Assembly (NCBI GenBank): GCA_949752735.1
Contig: OX457039.1
Coordinates: forward strand, 42,024,699 to 42,088,698
Reading direction: 5' to 3'
DNA from: Lumbricus terrestris
Lineage: Eukaryota; Annelida; Clitellata; Crassiclitellata; Lumbricidae
Length of the DNA stretch: 64,000 nucleotides
The notes below the pieces were generated by a model. It was not told the DNA's origin, did not search any database, and saw only the letters and a list, made by a program, of their open reading frames with translations. The position numbers and the translations under genes are program-made. The stretch's first letter is position 1. The number at the start of each line of letters is the position of its first letter. Of this stretch, positions 46,897-58,053 are shown piece after piece.

Positions 46897-49472
46897 TTAC
46901 TCTTAAATTTACCAGTACCCTGGTAAATTTATTAATACTTCGGAGCTCGAACCGGATACATAGTACTTGTATATCATCTAGCATGCTACAGCTTACAATG
47001 TCTCAGAAGTTGCAACAATTGGCATAGAAATTTGTACAATGACTGATTATTAGTCAGTCATAAGGGTTCACATATGCCCAACAACAGCTCTTAACTAACC
47101 GAGGTCTTCACACTGACCAACAAAGTCTTACTAATCTCCTCATTCACATAAACTGTCACAGTTTTTATCATTAATACCTGCCATCAGATTACATACATCA
47201 TATAGCAATAATATCTCGGAAAGGTAAAACATAGCAATGCAGGACATAGCATTTCCAATACAACTCAGTAACACAATTGTATAGTCCACATAAAATAACC
47301 AATTGAAGTCATATCTTCATTTCACGACTAGTGTTAGATGTGTTAAATTCCACGATGCTAAATTATAAGAGCCTGGTACATCTAAACGGTAACATTACTG
47401 CTTACAACCAACTCAGCAGCGTTAAACGAGGAATGGCCAGAACCATGCGGCCTTCTTAATAGTAAAGAGTGTTATAACTATCGCCTCTTCATGACTTCCT
47501 ACCCAAGGGGATATCAAATCCAAGATGTCAATCTTATCTTCCATGCCAACTGATTGTTTCGGTCTGTAAGAAGAAGAGTAATCGTTTAACGTAACCCCAT
47601 TAACTACACATAATTACAATCACATAGCTTGACTACTTTTAGCAATTATCCACAATGAAGCTTAACTACACACTACTTCCAGCAATTGCACGGAACCCTA
47701 GCGAGAGAAAGTCCTCTTAACACATGTAGTCATGTTCCGGCGCCAAATCTTATATTAATCCGTTATTACATTTTTATACAGCATTATTAGAATTTCACAT
47801 ATAATAATCACAATCAACAAGAATCGCTATAAAAGAATCAATACCTTACACAATTTTATGGTTATGATACTATACTAAATCTCAGGTACACAAGAGTCTT
47901 GGCAATAGACGCTACGGAAGTCTGCGGCCCTAATCCATTTAAACTTGTTATCAAAAGCCACAAAATGGGAAATGCATCTTCAAGCACACTCAGTCGCTCT
48001 CATACATACTACCTTACTCTATCTCTCAGACAATGTTTGATATCCACAAACCATCTTTTCTACTGCAATCCGAAACCAAGGTTCACCCATTCCCCAAGCC
48101 AAACATATACAGCAACTTAAAACTTAAGCTGTGTTTTACAGGCACGCATTCCTTTTACACTAAGCCACTACTACAGAGATGAAGCAACGTCAGATCATAA
48201 ACCTAGGTTACTAATAATGCATACCAACATGCACACGTTTCAACATTACATCAAGGCTTAGCTACCTGGATCGAAGAAGGAATTACTGCTCAGCTAAGCA
48301 TACCCAAGGCATAAAGGATTTATTCCCATATCCTATAATAGTCTATTACATTACAATCCTTGCAGGAAGTAGTCTAAGACTGGACGAATTCATCCACAGG
48401 CCCAGCTTCACCATTGCATGCAATCTCCACTGCCTGCTACAGTGATTCTGCCTCTAAGTCTATAATCCAACTTACTCACTAACTCTCAGGGCGATGCTTA
48501 CAATTGGGTGCTCTACTCAACCTTACTACACAATCTAGCACCACGTTATCACCAAGTTACTCATTCATCCAATCATACAAGGTTATCCTTCAATCACCAC
48601 GCAGAATGCTAATTATTCCTACCATAGCATATTATAATCATAACTTTTTAACTTGCAATCATTGTTATGCACATAACATACAAGCATAACACCTGCCTTT
48701 CTTTCTGTGGCAGTAATAAAGCAATTCAAATATTTAAACCAATTTAGCAACTAAACATTTTATTTCTCTCTAAGGGACTAACACTTTAAGCATTACGCTG
48801 GAGCTAATACTTACTAAATGCCCTTGTAGCATCACATCACTCTACATTACTTTCTTGTAACTGCTACTAAACACTTACTGTAAACATTTTCACATAGTTA
48901 CAGCCAACTAACTTGGTTGATGAAGCAACGTCAGAAAGCACAGCATTTATGCACAAGAAACTAAAACAATGTATTCCCACATCACATAGTTACATATCAT
49001 CAAAAAGCAAATAAAACAGAGAAGATTCTATTCTCCCATCGCTTACTCTCGTCGCCATTACACGACCTGGAGGGATTCTACACGAGACAAGTACAAGTAT
49101 CTTTACTTGGTTATCTCTTATTTATCCCATTTCTTTATTATTCATCTCATCTACTTAGTTATTTTTATCATCAGAGGACACACATGTAATCTGTAACACT
49201 TAAGTTACACTTCACATTAATAAAACTATGCATTCTCACTTAACATATATCATCGTATTACACTTCATTTCTGTAATCAACTTTCACATTTTTACACCAG
49301 TAAGAAAGCACAATATCTCAAAGCACATTAAAAATAAAAATGTAAACCTAAATCTCAAGGCCACATATAATATCATCAAAACACAACTAAAGCAGAGAAG
49401 ACTCTATTCTCTATTCACCTACTTATCGCCATTACGCGACAGGACTACCCTATCATATCACATTACATCACA
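46897..49472 (-). other. Noncoding internal region of the LTR element
   Basis: About 2.6 kb between the ORF stop and the polypurine tract. The plus strand is strikingly G-poor (A, C and T rich) and has no long frame. It has internal repeats: gatgaagcaacgtcaga at 48178 and 48919, and a gcagagaagactctattctc-type phrase at about 49017 and 49394. In an autonomous element pol would lie here; none is visible. Confidence 0.75.
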
Positions 49473-52058
49473 TTACGCTTGCCACAGTCTCGCCAGCATT
49501 GCGAGTCTGTTTCCTCCGGTGAGTTTGATCCTCTGGTCGACACCAGACTTTGGGCAGCGAGTGACCATGTAGAGTGCATCTGACTCTTCCACTCGCATTG
49601 ATTCGACAGATGGCGTCACTGGAGGAAGGCAAGTTCCACCCCGGAAGGAACTATTGGGATCGACCCGAGGATGCACATCCGGTTGACGTAGGGTTCGGGC
49701 TGCCACCTCAGCAGGGCAGAGATTTTCGAAGCGACTGGACTGGACAGCAGTCTTCTTTTGACACGAAGCTTCCGGTTCGAAGGTTTCGGTTTGCACGGCA
49801 CAGATTTCTTTCGTGATTTTCGTCTCTGGCAGCACTGTTCGATTTTCGACATTCGTTTCACTGTTCGTTTCAATGTTCAGAGAATTTTGCAGGTCACAGA
49901 CAGTTTGTTTTGCTCGCTGACTCTGCTTCAGACTGTTTCTGCAAAACACGTTCAGCTGAAGATTTCGCACAAGGATCCATCCTTTCCCTACATGCCACAG
50001 GACAGCTTCCTTCACCATCCAGAAGAGACCGAGAATGAGCTCAGTGACCTGTTTGGTCACTAGGCAAGGAATTTCGACATTCGTTTCACTGTTCGGTTCA
50101 ACGCTCAGAGAGTTCTGCATGTTTCGAAAAGTTCGTTTTGTTCGGTGACACTGTTTCGCACTTCTTCTGCAAAGATCGTTCGGCCGACAGTTCAAACGAG
50201 ATTTTACTTTCTCGCTCGACAGATCAGCAGCTGAGTTCTGAACTTTCTCAGCGGCTTCTTTCTTTTCCGTGTTGGTTGATGGAGTTGCAGTACCACCAGT
50301 TGACGCTCGATTTTTAGCTGCAACTTCTTCTGCTGGGAAAGAAAGACTGACTGTCTTCCCTTCAGTTGTTTGCAGACAGTGACCTCGACCGTTATCTTGA
50401 CAGTTCAGTCTGGCTAAGCTGAATATTTCTGACGATGAATTCAGCTTCATGACGTTGACAGAATTTTCCATGACTGTGCGCGTCATGGGCCACGGTTGCA
50501 TCTGGATCGGAAGAGAAACTGCTTCCGCGTAGACAGGGAAGACTGGAGCAGGTTGAACCATCTTCTGACTGCAGTGCGCATACATGGGCTGACTGTTAGC
50601 CCCATGTACGTATTCGTAGCTGTGCGTGACTCGAGTTTCCGACGACAGAGACACCGTAGACATGATCGGTCGACTCAGAGCAGATGTGTACGCGAACATC
50701 TGAGGAGCAGACGCGAAGCTTGTGAGGTTTCTTCCCAGTTCTGCTTTCAACTCGCAGAACATGACATCAGAAGCAGCCGAGGTGACTGAAGCAGTCACTT
50801 GTGACAGCGGATTACTCGGTGACCGGAATTTTTCTGCTTCAGGAACCGACGAGGGGGAAAAGGTGGCAGCCCGATGAATAGCGATCGCTGGCTGGCGAGG
50901 ATGTGCATCCCATGTTCCCACGTGGTCGTCGCTCAGCAACGAAGAATCCCCCGATTTTCCATCTGAAACTACAAGTCTAGGATTAGCACAAATTCTACCC
51001 TCGTTTTGTTCTACCCTTAACGCTTTTGGTTCAAGTTCAACTCTATGTAGGGATCGCACATCAGTGATTTCTGAATCATCGTTTTCAGATTTATTTTCGA
51101 TTCCAATTCTAACTAATTTATCATCTTGTTTTCTACACATGTAATTTTCAAAGTCAAAATCTCTATACAAAACATTTGTATCATAACAATGCATTGCTTG
51201 ACCATGCAACATGTCAGTTGTATTTACTCTTTGACCTTGTAAATCATTTACCTTTTTACCTTGACCTAGTTCCCGACCTTGTAAATCTTTTGGTCTAGCA
51301 CCAAAGTATTTCATCTGTACATCCATTCTTCTTGGATCATCTTGTGAAAAATTTTCTTTTCCATTTTCCACTTCTTCCCATAAATCTTCTGCTCTACTAA
51401 ATCTGGGATCCATTATTATTTTACCCTCTGACCCATGACCTTTTGTAGCTTCACCCCACTTGCTGGAACCAATTGTGACGCGCGGGGGCGCCGCCTGTCC
51501 TAACGTTTCCCACCCCAAATTAATGGGCTCTACTGTAGCACGCCCCCTTAAGCGCGGTTGAGGAATGCTGGGTCCTAGGTCAAAGGTTTTGGTGTCAATG
51601 GTAGCGGGTTCGAATCCTAACCTAGGGTGTGAGCTTCTCTGGTTACCAAATTCCTCAGGATGGGCCGATTTTGGACATATGTCAGCGGTGGCTGTTAAGC
51701 TCACAACAGCCCCACTAAATGGGTGCTTATCAGGGTTCGATTCCTCAACTTTCCCCCAAGCTCCATCACCCACTTTACCTTCAGCTACCGACTTCACCAT
51801 TGTTTCACATTCTTTCTGGCGGGAACTTAATTGGGCTTGCTGCATGGAAACTAGATTCAGCTCTTCAGCTAGACCGATTAAAATGCTACTCTGGCGCTCC
51901 ATAAATTGTTCTATGGTAGTCATTTGTTTCTGTAATACAGCAGGGTCTAAGTCATCAGTATTGTCTGTAGTCCCCAACTCAAGGGTTTCTCTCGGGCATA
52001 ACTCATCTTCCTCTTGTCCTGTCCCTAAGACACTGTCCGTTTCCCCGTCGGAGTCCAT
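49473..52058 (-). CDS. 861-residue LTR-element protein starting inside the 5' LTR
   Basis: Starts MDSDGETDSVLG at 52058, within the 5' LTR. Residues 1-195 are LTR-encoded; the LTR/internal junction falls exactly between codons (VT|IGSS) and the PBS is translated as IGSSKWGE. Residues about 40-90 (LQKQMTTIEQFMERQ onward) look like a coiled coil. The middle is low complexity. Near the C-terminus a unit is duplicated: CRRSAKQCHRTK...QNSLSVEPNSETNVE and CRNSLKQSQRAK...QNSLNIETNSETNVE. There is no CCHC knuckle, protease DTG/DSG, RT YxDD or integrase HHCC. The position fits a Gag-like structural protein, but homology is not recognised and it could equally be a captured or spurious long frame. The end matches the start of a C/A-rich noncoding stretch. 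Confidence 0.7.
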   Translation of the reverse strand: MDSDGETDSVLGTGQEEDELCPRETLELGTTDNTDDLDPAVLQKQMTTIEQFMERQSSILIGLAEELNLVSMQQAQLSSRQKECETMVKSVAEGKVGDGAWGKVEESNPDKHPFSGAVVSLTATADICPKSAHPEEFGNQRSSHPRLGFEPATIDTKTFDLGPSIPQPRLRGRATVEPINLGWETLGQAAPPRVTIGSSKWGEATKGHGSEGKIIMDPRFSRAEDLWEEVENGKENFSQDDPRRMDVQMKYFGARPKDLQGRELGQGKKVNDLQGQRVNTTDMLHGQAMHCYDTNVLYRDFDFENYMCRKQDDKLVRIGIENKSENDDSEITDVRSLHRVELEPKALRVEQNEGRICANPRLVVSDGKSGDSSLLSDDHVGTWDAHPRQPAIAIHRAATFSPSSVPEAEKFRSPSNPLSQVTASVTSAASDVMFCELKAELGRNLTSFASAPQMFAYTSALSRPIMSTVSLSSETRVTHSYEYVHGANSQPMYAHCSQKMVQPAPVFPVYAEAVSLPIQMQPWPMTRTVMENSVNVMKLNSSSEIFSLARLNCQDNGRGHCLQTTEGKTVSLSFPAEEVAAKNRASTGGTATPSTNTEKKEAAEKVQNSAADLSSEKVKSRLNCRPNDLCRRSAKQCHRTKRTFRNMQNSLSVEPNSETNVEIPCLVTKQVTELILGLFWMVKEAVLWHVGKGWILVRNLQLNVFCRNSLKQSQRAKQTVCDLQNSLNIETNSETNVENRTVLPETKITKEICAVQTETFEPEASCQKKTAVQSSRFENLCPAEVAARTLRQPDVHPRVDPNSSFRGGTCLPPVTPSVESMRVEESDALYMVTRCPKSGVDQRIKLTGGNRLAMLARLWQA
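51454..51471 (-). promoter_or_regulatory. Primer binding site
   Basis: tggttccagcaagtgggg, two bases inside the 5' LTR end. It starts with the obligatory TGG and would pair with a tRNA 3' end ccccacttgctggaacca, most like a leucine tRNA. The tRNA identity is tentative. Confidence 0.75.
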
Positions 52059-52924
52059 TATAATTCGATAGCAGAAATTACTTCACAGTTCTCTATTTAA
52101 GTTTCATTTATTATAGAATCAATCAAGCGACTGTCTGTCGTTCATTAGCAATTATTTACGCAGCCGATAAAATAGAAACAATATTAAAGATTCACGATTA
52201 AGGCCCTCCTAAAACGCCTATGTCTCTTGACTAGCTTAAGTTTTATCAGATCAGTTCGCAGACTGACTATTTCACACCTATCCGATCAGTTCACAGACTG
52301 AATACCCCACAACTAATATTTGCACCAAAAATAGAGATACAAGTTTTATCTAATTACACCTAGTTCAGGTTCGAGCTCTATAGATTAGGTTGCTTATACT
52401 TCCCTGTTCCCGCGTGATATTTTAGGACAGCCGATCCACCGTTTTCCGTCCTGTAGAAAGTTATTGAGTCGTCGGCCGATGCCAGAATTTCTCCGTCGGA
52501 AGCGTATTATTAATTTAATCGTTGCCGGAAATCTTCTTAATTACACATCGATTCACAAGACATCGGAAGAACCTCGTCTTCTACCTGAGAAAACTTGCCA
52601 GAATTGAAAATACCATCAATTTCACCACGTTTCACGATTTCCACAAGCGTAGGTCTTAACCGGTTCAATTCTACAGCCCGACTGAAGGTTTGCGCGTTAA
52701 TTTGCCGCAAGAGAGCGCTTTTTGGCGCGTAAAACATCGCGTGATGTCTAACCAATCAAAAATCGCACGTGGCGGAAAGTTCCATTGAAAAATGCATGGG
52801 AAGCTAAATATAGCGATGACCGCATCGATCAGTGCTAAGCATAGCACCCATGAATTCGTAATAGAAATAGCGGCCTTACTTAAGTAAATAAGTAAGGTAG
52901 CTTGTAGCAACCTGGTTCGCTACA
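51474..52924 (-). repeat. 5' LTR
   Basis: Begins TGTAGCGAACC (minus). A TATA-like tatatttagc at about 52812 and a CCAAT-type gattggttag at about 52756 lie downstream of the LTR start and upstream of the ORF ATG at 52058. Promoter assignment is inferred. Confidence 0.95.
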
Positions 52925-53018
52925 CGTATTTGACCTTTTTCTGTAACATTTTCATGTTAGTCTGGGCGTAGGAAGGCTATAATATAGGGCCACTCATAAA
53001 TGTCAGACATGTTCAAAA
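52925..53018. other. Short flank between LTR element and MITE
   Basis: Starts with the CGTA target duplication of the LTR element. Nothing else is seen. Confidence 0.6.
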
Positions 53019-53255
53019 CATGGGCGGAGTTTATCAGGTGCTAGGGGGGCTAAGCCCCCAAGAAAACCCAAAGTCATTTTTTACTGCGTAAATGGTATCT
53101 TTTCTCGAGCCTAGCCCCCACGCGAAACATACGAATGACTAATAAAAGGTCATCAACTTTTTGTGCCGGGAAAATTATTTTTCTCGTTTTCTGAACCGAG
53201 TCTCAGCCCCAAAAAATTTAGCCCCTTCATGAATGGAAACCAAACTCCGCCCATG
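53019..53255. mobile_element. hAT MITE, CATGGGCGGAGTTT family, copy 1
   Basis: Ends catgggcggagttt and inverse aaactccgcccatg. Perfect 8-bp duplication gttcaaaa at 53011-53018 and 53256-53263. Subterminal gggggctaagccccc is itself a palindrome. Confidence 0.9.
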
Positions 53256-53263
53256 GTTCAAAA

Positions 53264-54169
53264 GTTCCGTTTTTCGGAATGTTAGAAAACAGCATAAAAC
53301 GGAATGCATGCTTCGCCACAGTCGGTCTTGGAAAGCAGAAAGCTTCATCGCATTTGAAAAGGCAAGCATTCGCTGAAAACTGATTTCAAGTACAACGCCT
53401 AAAGACAGGATCCGCTTTCCATGGACTGAACAGCAACGATGACAATCATGTTTAGGCTCTTCAGTGGTACGAGGTCTCTCTCCGGCAGATTGGTTGAATT
53501 GAAGTGGACATCATGCACTCGTGAGTCGTGAGGTTTTCTTTCAGAGCGAAGGTTTCAGAATAAATCAAACCACCGTTTGAAGAGTAACGCGGAAGGAAAG
53601 GGAATACCTCGGAGGTCGTGTCATTTTCTCAAGTCGCGTTCGAGAAGGAAACGACAGGAAGCAGTGGAAGAGTGGAAGACGACGACCTGTGGACTGGTTC
53701 CACCTTGTCCTCCCTGGAGGTCGTCTCCAGTCGACGATGGCACGCAGGTGGAACGCAACGAGGAGAGGCCGAACAGTAAGCAGCACCCAGCGAACAGTGA
53801 TCGAACTGCGGAGGAAGGTTGTTCGGATGGAAGACTCTGAATGCGGAAAGAAAACTGGATTTGGTCCTATTCGGAATGGCGGTCTGAATTCTGGGTCACT
53901 TCATGACAATCGTCAATTATTTGACCATTACCACCATGCGGTGCTGTGTCTTGGGCTTGACCTCCTCAGGTCATCATCTGACACCGAAACAGACCAAACA
54001 TAGGCTATGTCTGGTTCTGATAGAGGGTAGCACCGGCGGTTAACCGGCTTAACCCTAATCCCTCACTTTACTGAACTCATGTACAACGCCATTTCCTTCG
54101 GCGTCAGCTGGGTCCGGCCACGACCCTCAAAGGGTCATGGTCCGGCGCTCCACACATCTTTTTACAAGT
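53264..54169. other. Unassigned, moderately GC-rich
   Basis: Plus-strand frames at 53577-53840 and 53689-54003 are Arg-rich with no known domain. A hairpin-forming stretch lies at 54112-54146 (ccggccacgaccctcaaa followed by gggtcatggtccgg). Confidence 0.35.
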
Positions 54170-54357
54170 TTTGTTTTGTTTTGTTTTTGTTTTTTTATTA
54201 TTTTTTATTATTATAGGTTTACGACCAATTACGGCGCGCCAGTGACCCTCCTGCTTTGCTATTGGACTTACGGAGTTTTACCTCACGCCAGCGGTCCAGC
54301 AGGGAACCAGTTAATTATTATTTCACTTTGATCTTAGCCAAAAGGCCGAGAAGTGCT
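54170..54357 (-). ncRNA. U2 snRNA 5'-fragment fused to an A-tailed retroposon body
   Basis: The minus strand reads cttctcggccttttggctaa then gatcaaagtg (54325-54352), matching the first part of U2 snRNA. After about 33 bases the match stops and unrelated sequence continues for about 100 bases, ending in an A-rich tail (caaaaacaaaacaaaac on the minus strand, 54170-54210). A TATA-like tatataaactcc lies upstream on the same strand. The layout fits a U2-headed chimeric retroposon or a SINEU-like element rather than a working U2 gene. Confidence 0.6.
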
Positions 54358-55558
54358 AATTGCTCTGGGGCTGCTGGAGTTTATATAGAATAGTTGCCCC
54401 CATTAAAAAGGTGTTTAACGTGACCATAAACTTGCACAGTGTATTGCAAAGTTATACGCCCGCCAGAGACTTTGACTTTTGATTGAGCGCGTACAATGCA
54501 ATTTTTTCTAATTAATTCTGTGCATCTGAGGAGCATATGAGAAACACATTGCCTATTAAACAGAAAACCAAATAGTCCCTATCTAAATAGTGTTAACATT
54601 TGCGTCCGTTGAAACGCCATAAGCCTCTAGCGGCAAAATATGTAGACGCCGTTGCTACGCAACAATAATGATAATCAGATTCAAGGCAATAGATATATTG
54701 CACGTAATTGAGTTGAACGTCTTTATATAGGCTTAGGCCTAGTCTATAGTATACAATCCCCTCACGCAGTCACCTCTCTCGTACATTCATTCATTCATTA
54801 GATGCATTTATATAGCGCCTCTTCAAGGGGGCTACTCAGAGGCGCTCCCAACCTCAGCGAGGCCATCAAGATGAAAGAGGAAAGCCTGAGCTTGATTTTT
54901 AGAAAGAGAGCGGAGTGTCAGAGGAAGACCATTCCAGGTTGAGGGTAGGCCTACACCGTGCCGATAGTCGTGGTTTATGGCTTCAAAAGTGTTTCTTGAG
55001 GTGTTTAAATTTTTGTTAAATCTTCAAACTGTAATGGTAACAAATTTCTCATAATTTCAATGATGAAAGACACACAGTTTACGAGTTCAATAAAATGAAT
55101 AAATGTCCTCTCCACGTTGTTTGCATGCTTGAATTTCCTCACTGCAATGGTGGCATTTTAATACGTCATCTTAATAAAATTGCTCATTATGGATAAACAA
55201 TGGATAGCACTCTAGAAATCTAAAATGATATATCTGAAATATTTGTGAAATATTTTGGGCATAAAACTCAACGTCCCATAGAAACCCTTTGCCATGCACT
55301 GTCGTCTATGGCTGTCTGGACGGTCGTCCATGCAGTCATAGACGGCAGTGCTGGCCAAATAAGTGATAGGACGGCGTCCCACCTCGAAAATAAGTGCCAG
55401 GACGCCGTCCATGACCGTCCTGGCACACTTTAAGCCTTGATGTAGGCCAATTAATAGGTATACAATTCTACAAGAGCGAGATACTTCATAGGTATTTTAT
55501 AGCGGCTGAGAGAAATTGATTGGCAATTACAAAACGTCTCCTCAACCTAGGTTCTATA
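54358..55558. other. Intergenic with SINE tail and a dispersed repeat
   Basis: A family A SINE tail lies at 54811-54865 (tatagcgcctcttcaag, ctactcagaggcgctccc). A repeat shared with 63477-63607 lies at 55313-55437. No gene. Confidence 0.5.
55313..55437. repeat. Dispersed repeat shared with 63477-63607
   Basis: Common phrases gaaaataagtgc, ggacgccgtcc, gaccgtc and ggcacactttaagcc in the same order and strand. Confidence 0.7.
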
Positions 55559-55566
55559 GTCTATAC

Positions 55567-55929
55567 CAGTGGTTCCCAACCAGTGGCCCGCGGGCCAAAA
55601 GTGGCCCGCCAGGCCTACAAAAATGGCCCTCGTCTTCGAAGTCAAAGAAGTAAAAAATTATATAATTATATGGTAAAATTGACAATTTGGACAGGATAGA
55701 ACACATAATTATTTTCTATTACAAATTATTTTATTTTGACGTCCATTAATAGCATCAAGCAGTCTATTTTGATTCAATTGCAAATTACAATAATTTTATA
55801 GGCTATGCTTTTAGTAATTAAATTTTAGCCTTGTGGCCCCCTAATGTCCTTCAACTTAGAAAAAGTGGCCCTCGTGCTTTCCAACTTAGAAAAAGTGGCC
55901 CTTAAGTCAAAAAAGGTTGGGAACCACTG
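55567..55929. mobile_element. hAT MITE, CAGTGGTTCCCAACC type
   Basis: Ends cagtggttcccaaccagtgg and (inverse) aggttgggaaccactg. Perfect 8-bp duplication gtctatac (55559-55566 and 55930-55937). gtggcccgc-type subterminal motifs; no transposase. Confidence 0.92.
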
Positions 55930-55937
55930 GTCTATAC

Positions 55938-57000
55938 CCTACTTCGCCCAGTTTAATTGGGCCTCATGCGGTTCGGCGCTCAACACTACTTCCAGACTTT
56001 TCATTTCGAGACAACAATCCATGTGATTCGTATCAATTCATGATTCATAGCAAGATTCCTCCTCTGTAAATAAGATAGAGGTTGTTCATGGCGTAGGCCT
56101 ATATATATATGCGGAATGGGGTCATTGTACGGTGAATTAAAAACGCTTCCACCGTGTCGTTGCAAATTTCATGGTCACAAAACGGGGTATCGTATCAATA
56201 GGACGCAAATTAAAGGGCGCAATCAAAAGGGCGCAATCAACAGGGCGAAAATCAATAGAGCGCATGGTCATTAGAGCGCATGGTCTAGCCGATTTGATTG
56301 ATTTCGAACTACAAGTTGCTATATTATTGGAAATCAGCAATCCCATACAGTTTATCCTATAGGTTATCCAAAACGCTAACTCCCACTTTCTGCAGGCAGC
56401 CTATTTCAGTACCTGAACGGTAAATTTGAGCACAGGTTCAGTAAAAAAACCAGCGTTGGTTGAACTCAATTGGTACCGGTTGAAATAAATTTCTAGATTG
56501 CTAATTTGCTGCTTCCAGTTTCTGAAAATTATATCAGATCTGAGTCGATTGATCGCAGATCTGGAGATAAACCGATGATTTTATGAACCATTTAGACGAG
56601 CCTAGCAGAACTGTAGAAGTTCCAAAGTTTAAGGGATGATAATTTCCTGTGACGGTATTCTATAAATGATACATTACCATGCAACAGTAAAATTATAGGA
56701 GGTCTTATACAATGTAAATGCATGTGCTCAGTAACCGCTAATGCCAGCCGTGTATCACGGACCGTCATACAAGGTAAATGGCAGCTGAGTCCATGCAACA
56801 CACACACACACCTACATACACACACACGCACACACACACACGCACACACACGCACGCACACGCACGCACACACACGAAGATGATAATATTATATAGAGAT
56901 GCATGTAGTATCTAAGTTAGAGGCAGTGACGACTGACGTAAAATAGCAGCACTGCCCGGAGGAAGATGGGCAGGCAGACAGACAGGCAGACAGGCAGACA

Positions 57001-57037
<37 letters not shown>

Positions 57038-57282
57038 ACAAATCAAGCAGGGGATGTAAACGTGCTGATAAGTCACATGAACGGGCACTCGGACATAAAA
57101 AGAAGTCTAAACACCTAGAGGTCTATATATCACACATGAGAACCTGAAACAGGCGCTATATAATGATATGCATTCGTAAAACTTTGCCGAAGTCAGAAAC
57201 CTATAGGCCTACTCTTATTTAAAGCCGCCTCTTTTCACTGATAAAGCCGAGATATATACTGGTTTGTTTATATTGGCATATA
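55938..57282. other. Intergenic; simple repeats
   Basis: No gene. A hexamer-like gggcgcaat/agggcgcaatcaa cluster lies at 56214-56285; (CA)n at 56798-56875; (CAGG/CAGA)n at 56966-57040. Confidence 0.5.
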
Positions 57283-57284
57283 TA

Positions 57285-58051
57285 CAGGGTGGGCAAAAAA
57301 AAGACCCCAGGTTTTTTGCCAATATCTTGACCAAAAGTAAGAATTTTGAAATGAAATTTTACAGTCTTATAGACAATTCATATTTACATACGATGGCCAA
57401 ATTTCATCAAAATATTTCAAACAGAGCAAAAGTTACGCCACTATTATGGAGGCTACCCACCGTTTTTTGACGATTCAAAAACGTTACGCAACAAAAAGTA
57501 GGTTTTTGCCAATATCTTGGCCAAAAGTAAGAATTTCGAAATGAAATTTTACAGGTTTATAGACAATTCATATTTACATATGTTGGCCAGACTTCATAAA
57601 AATACTTCAAACAGAACAAAATTTATATCACTTTTAGTGAGGCCACCATACTTTTTTTGATGATTCAAAAAAGTCAAAAAACGGTGGGTGGCCTCAATAA
57701 AAGTGATATAACTTTTGTTCGGTATGAAATATTTTTATGAAATCTGGCCAACATATGTAAATATGAATTGTCTATAAACCTGTAAAATTTCATTTCGAAA
57801 TTCTTACCTTTGGCCAAGATATTGGCAAAAACCTACTTTTTGCTGCGTAACGTTTTTGAATCGTCAAAAAACGGTGGGTGGCCTTCCTAAAAGTGGCATA
57901 ACTTTTGGTTTGTTTGAAATATTTTGATGAAATCTGGCCATCAAATGTAGATATGAATTGTCTTTAAGACTGTAAAATTTCAAGTCGAGATTCTTACTTT
58001 TGGTCAAGATAGTGGCAAAAATTCCAAGGGGGTCTTTTTTTGCCCACCATG
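57285..58051. mobile_element. Fold-back mariner-type MITE, copy 2
   Basis: TA-flanked (57283-57284, 58052-58053). Ends cagggtgggcaaaaaaaaga and (inverse) cttttttttgcccaccatg-like. Two head-to-tail units of about 185 bp are followed by two inverted units with almost no spacer (centre about 57665). The whole 767-bp element is nearly one long hairpin. Confidence 0.88.
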
Positions 58052-58053
58052 TA

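Larger units (their letters stand above)
45435..52924 (-). mobile_element. LTR retrotransposon, 7.5 kb, recent and probably non-autonomous
   Basis: Two 1451-bp direct LTRs (45435-46885 and 51474-52924), flanked by the 4-bp duplication CGTA (45431-45434 and 52925-52928). On the minus strand the LTR starts TGTAGCGAACC and ends GCGCGTCACA. A PBS follows the 5' LTR, and a polypurine tract GTTGTGGGGGG precedes the 3' LTR. Only one long ORF exists. No protease, reverse transcriptase, RNase H or integrase motif was found in about 4.6 kb of internal sequence. The LTRs look identical by eye, so insertion was recent and must have relied on enzymes supplied elsewhere. Confidence 0.93.

Noticed and set aside
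53569..54003. Host exon candidate
   Set aside because: Two overlapping Arg-rich frames without domain or clear splice sites.
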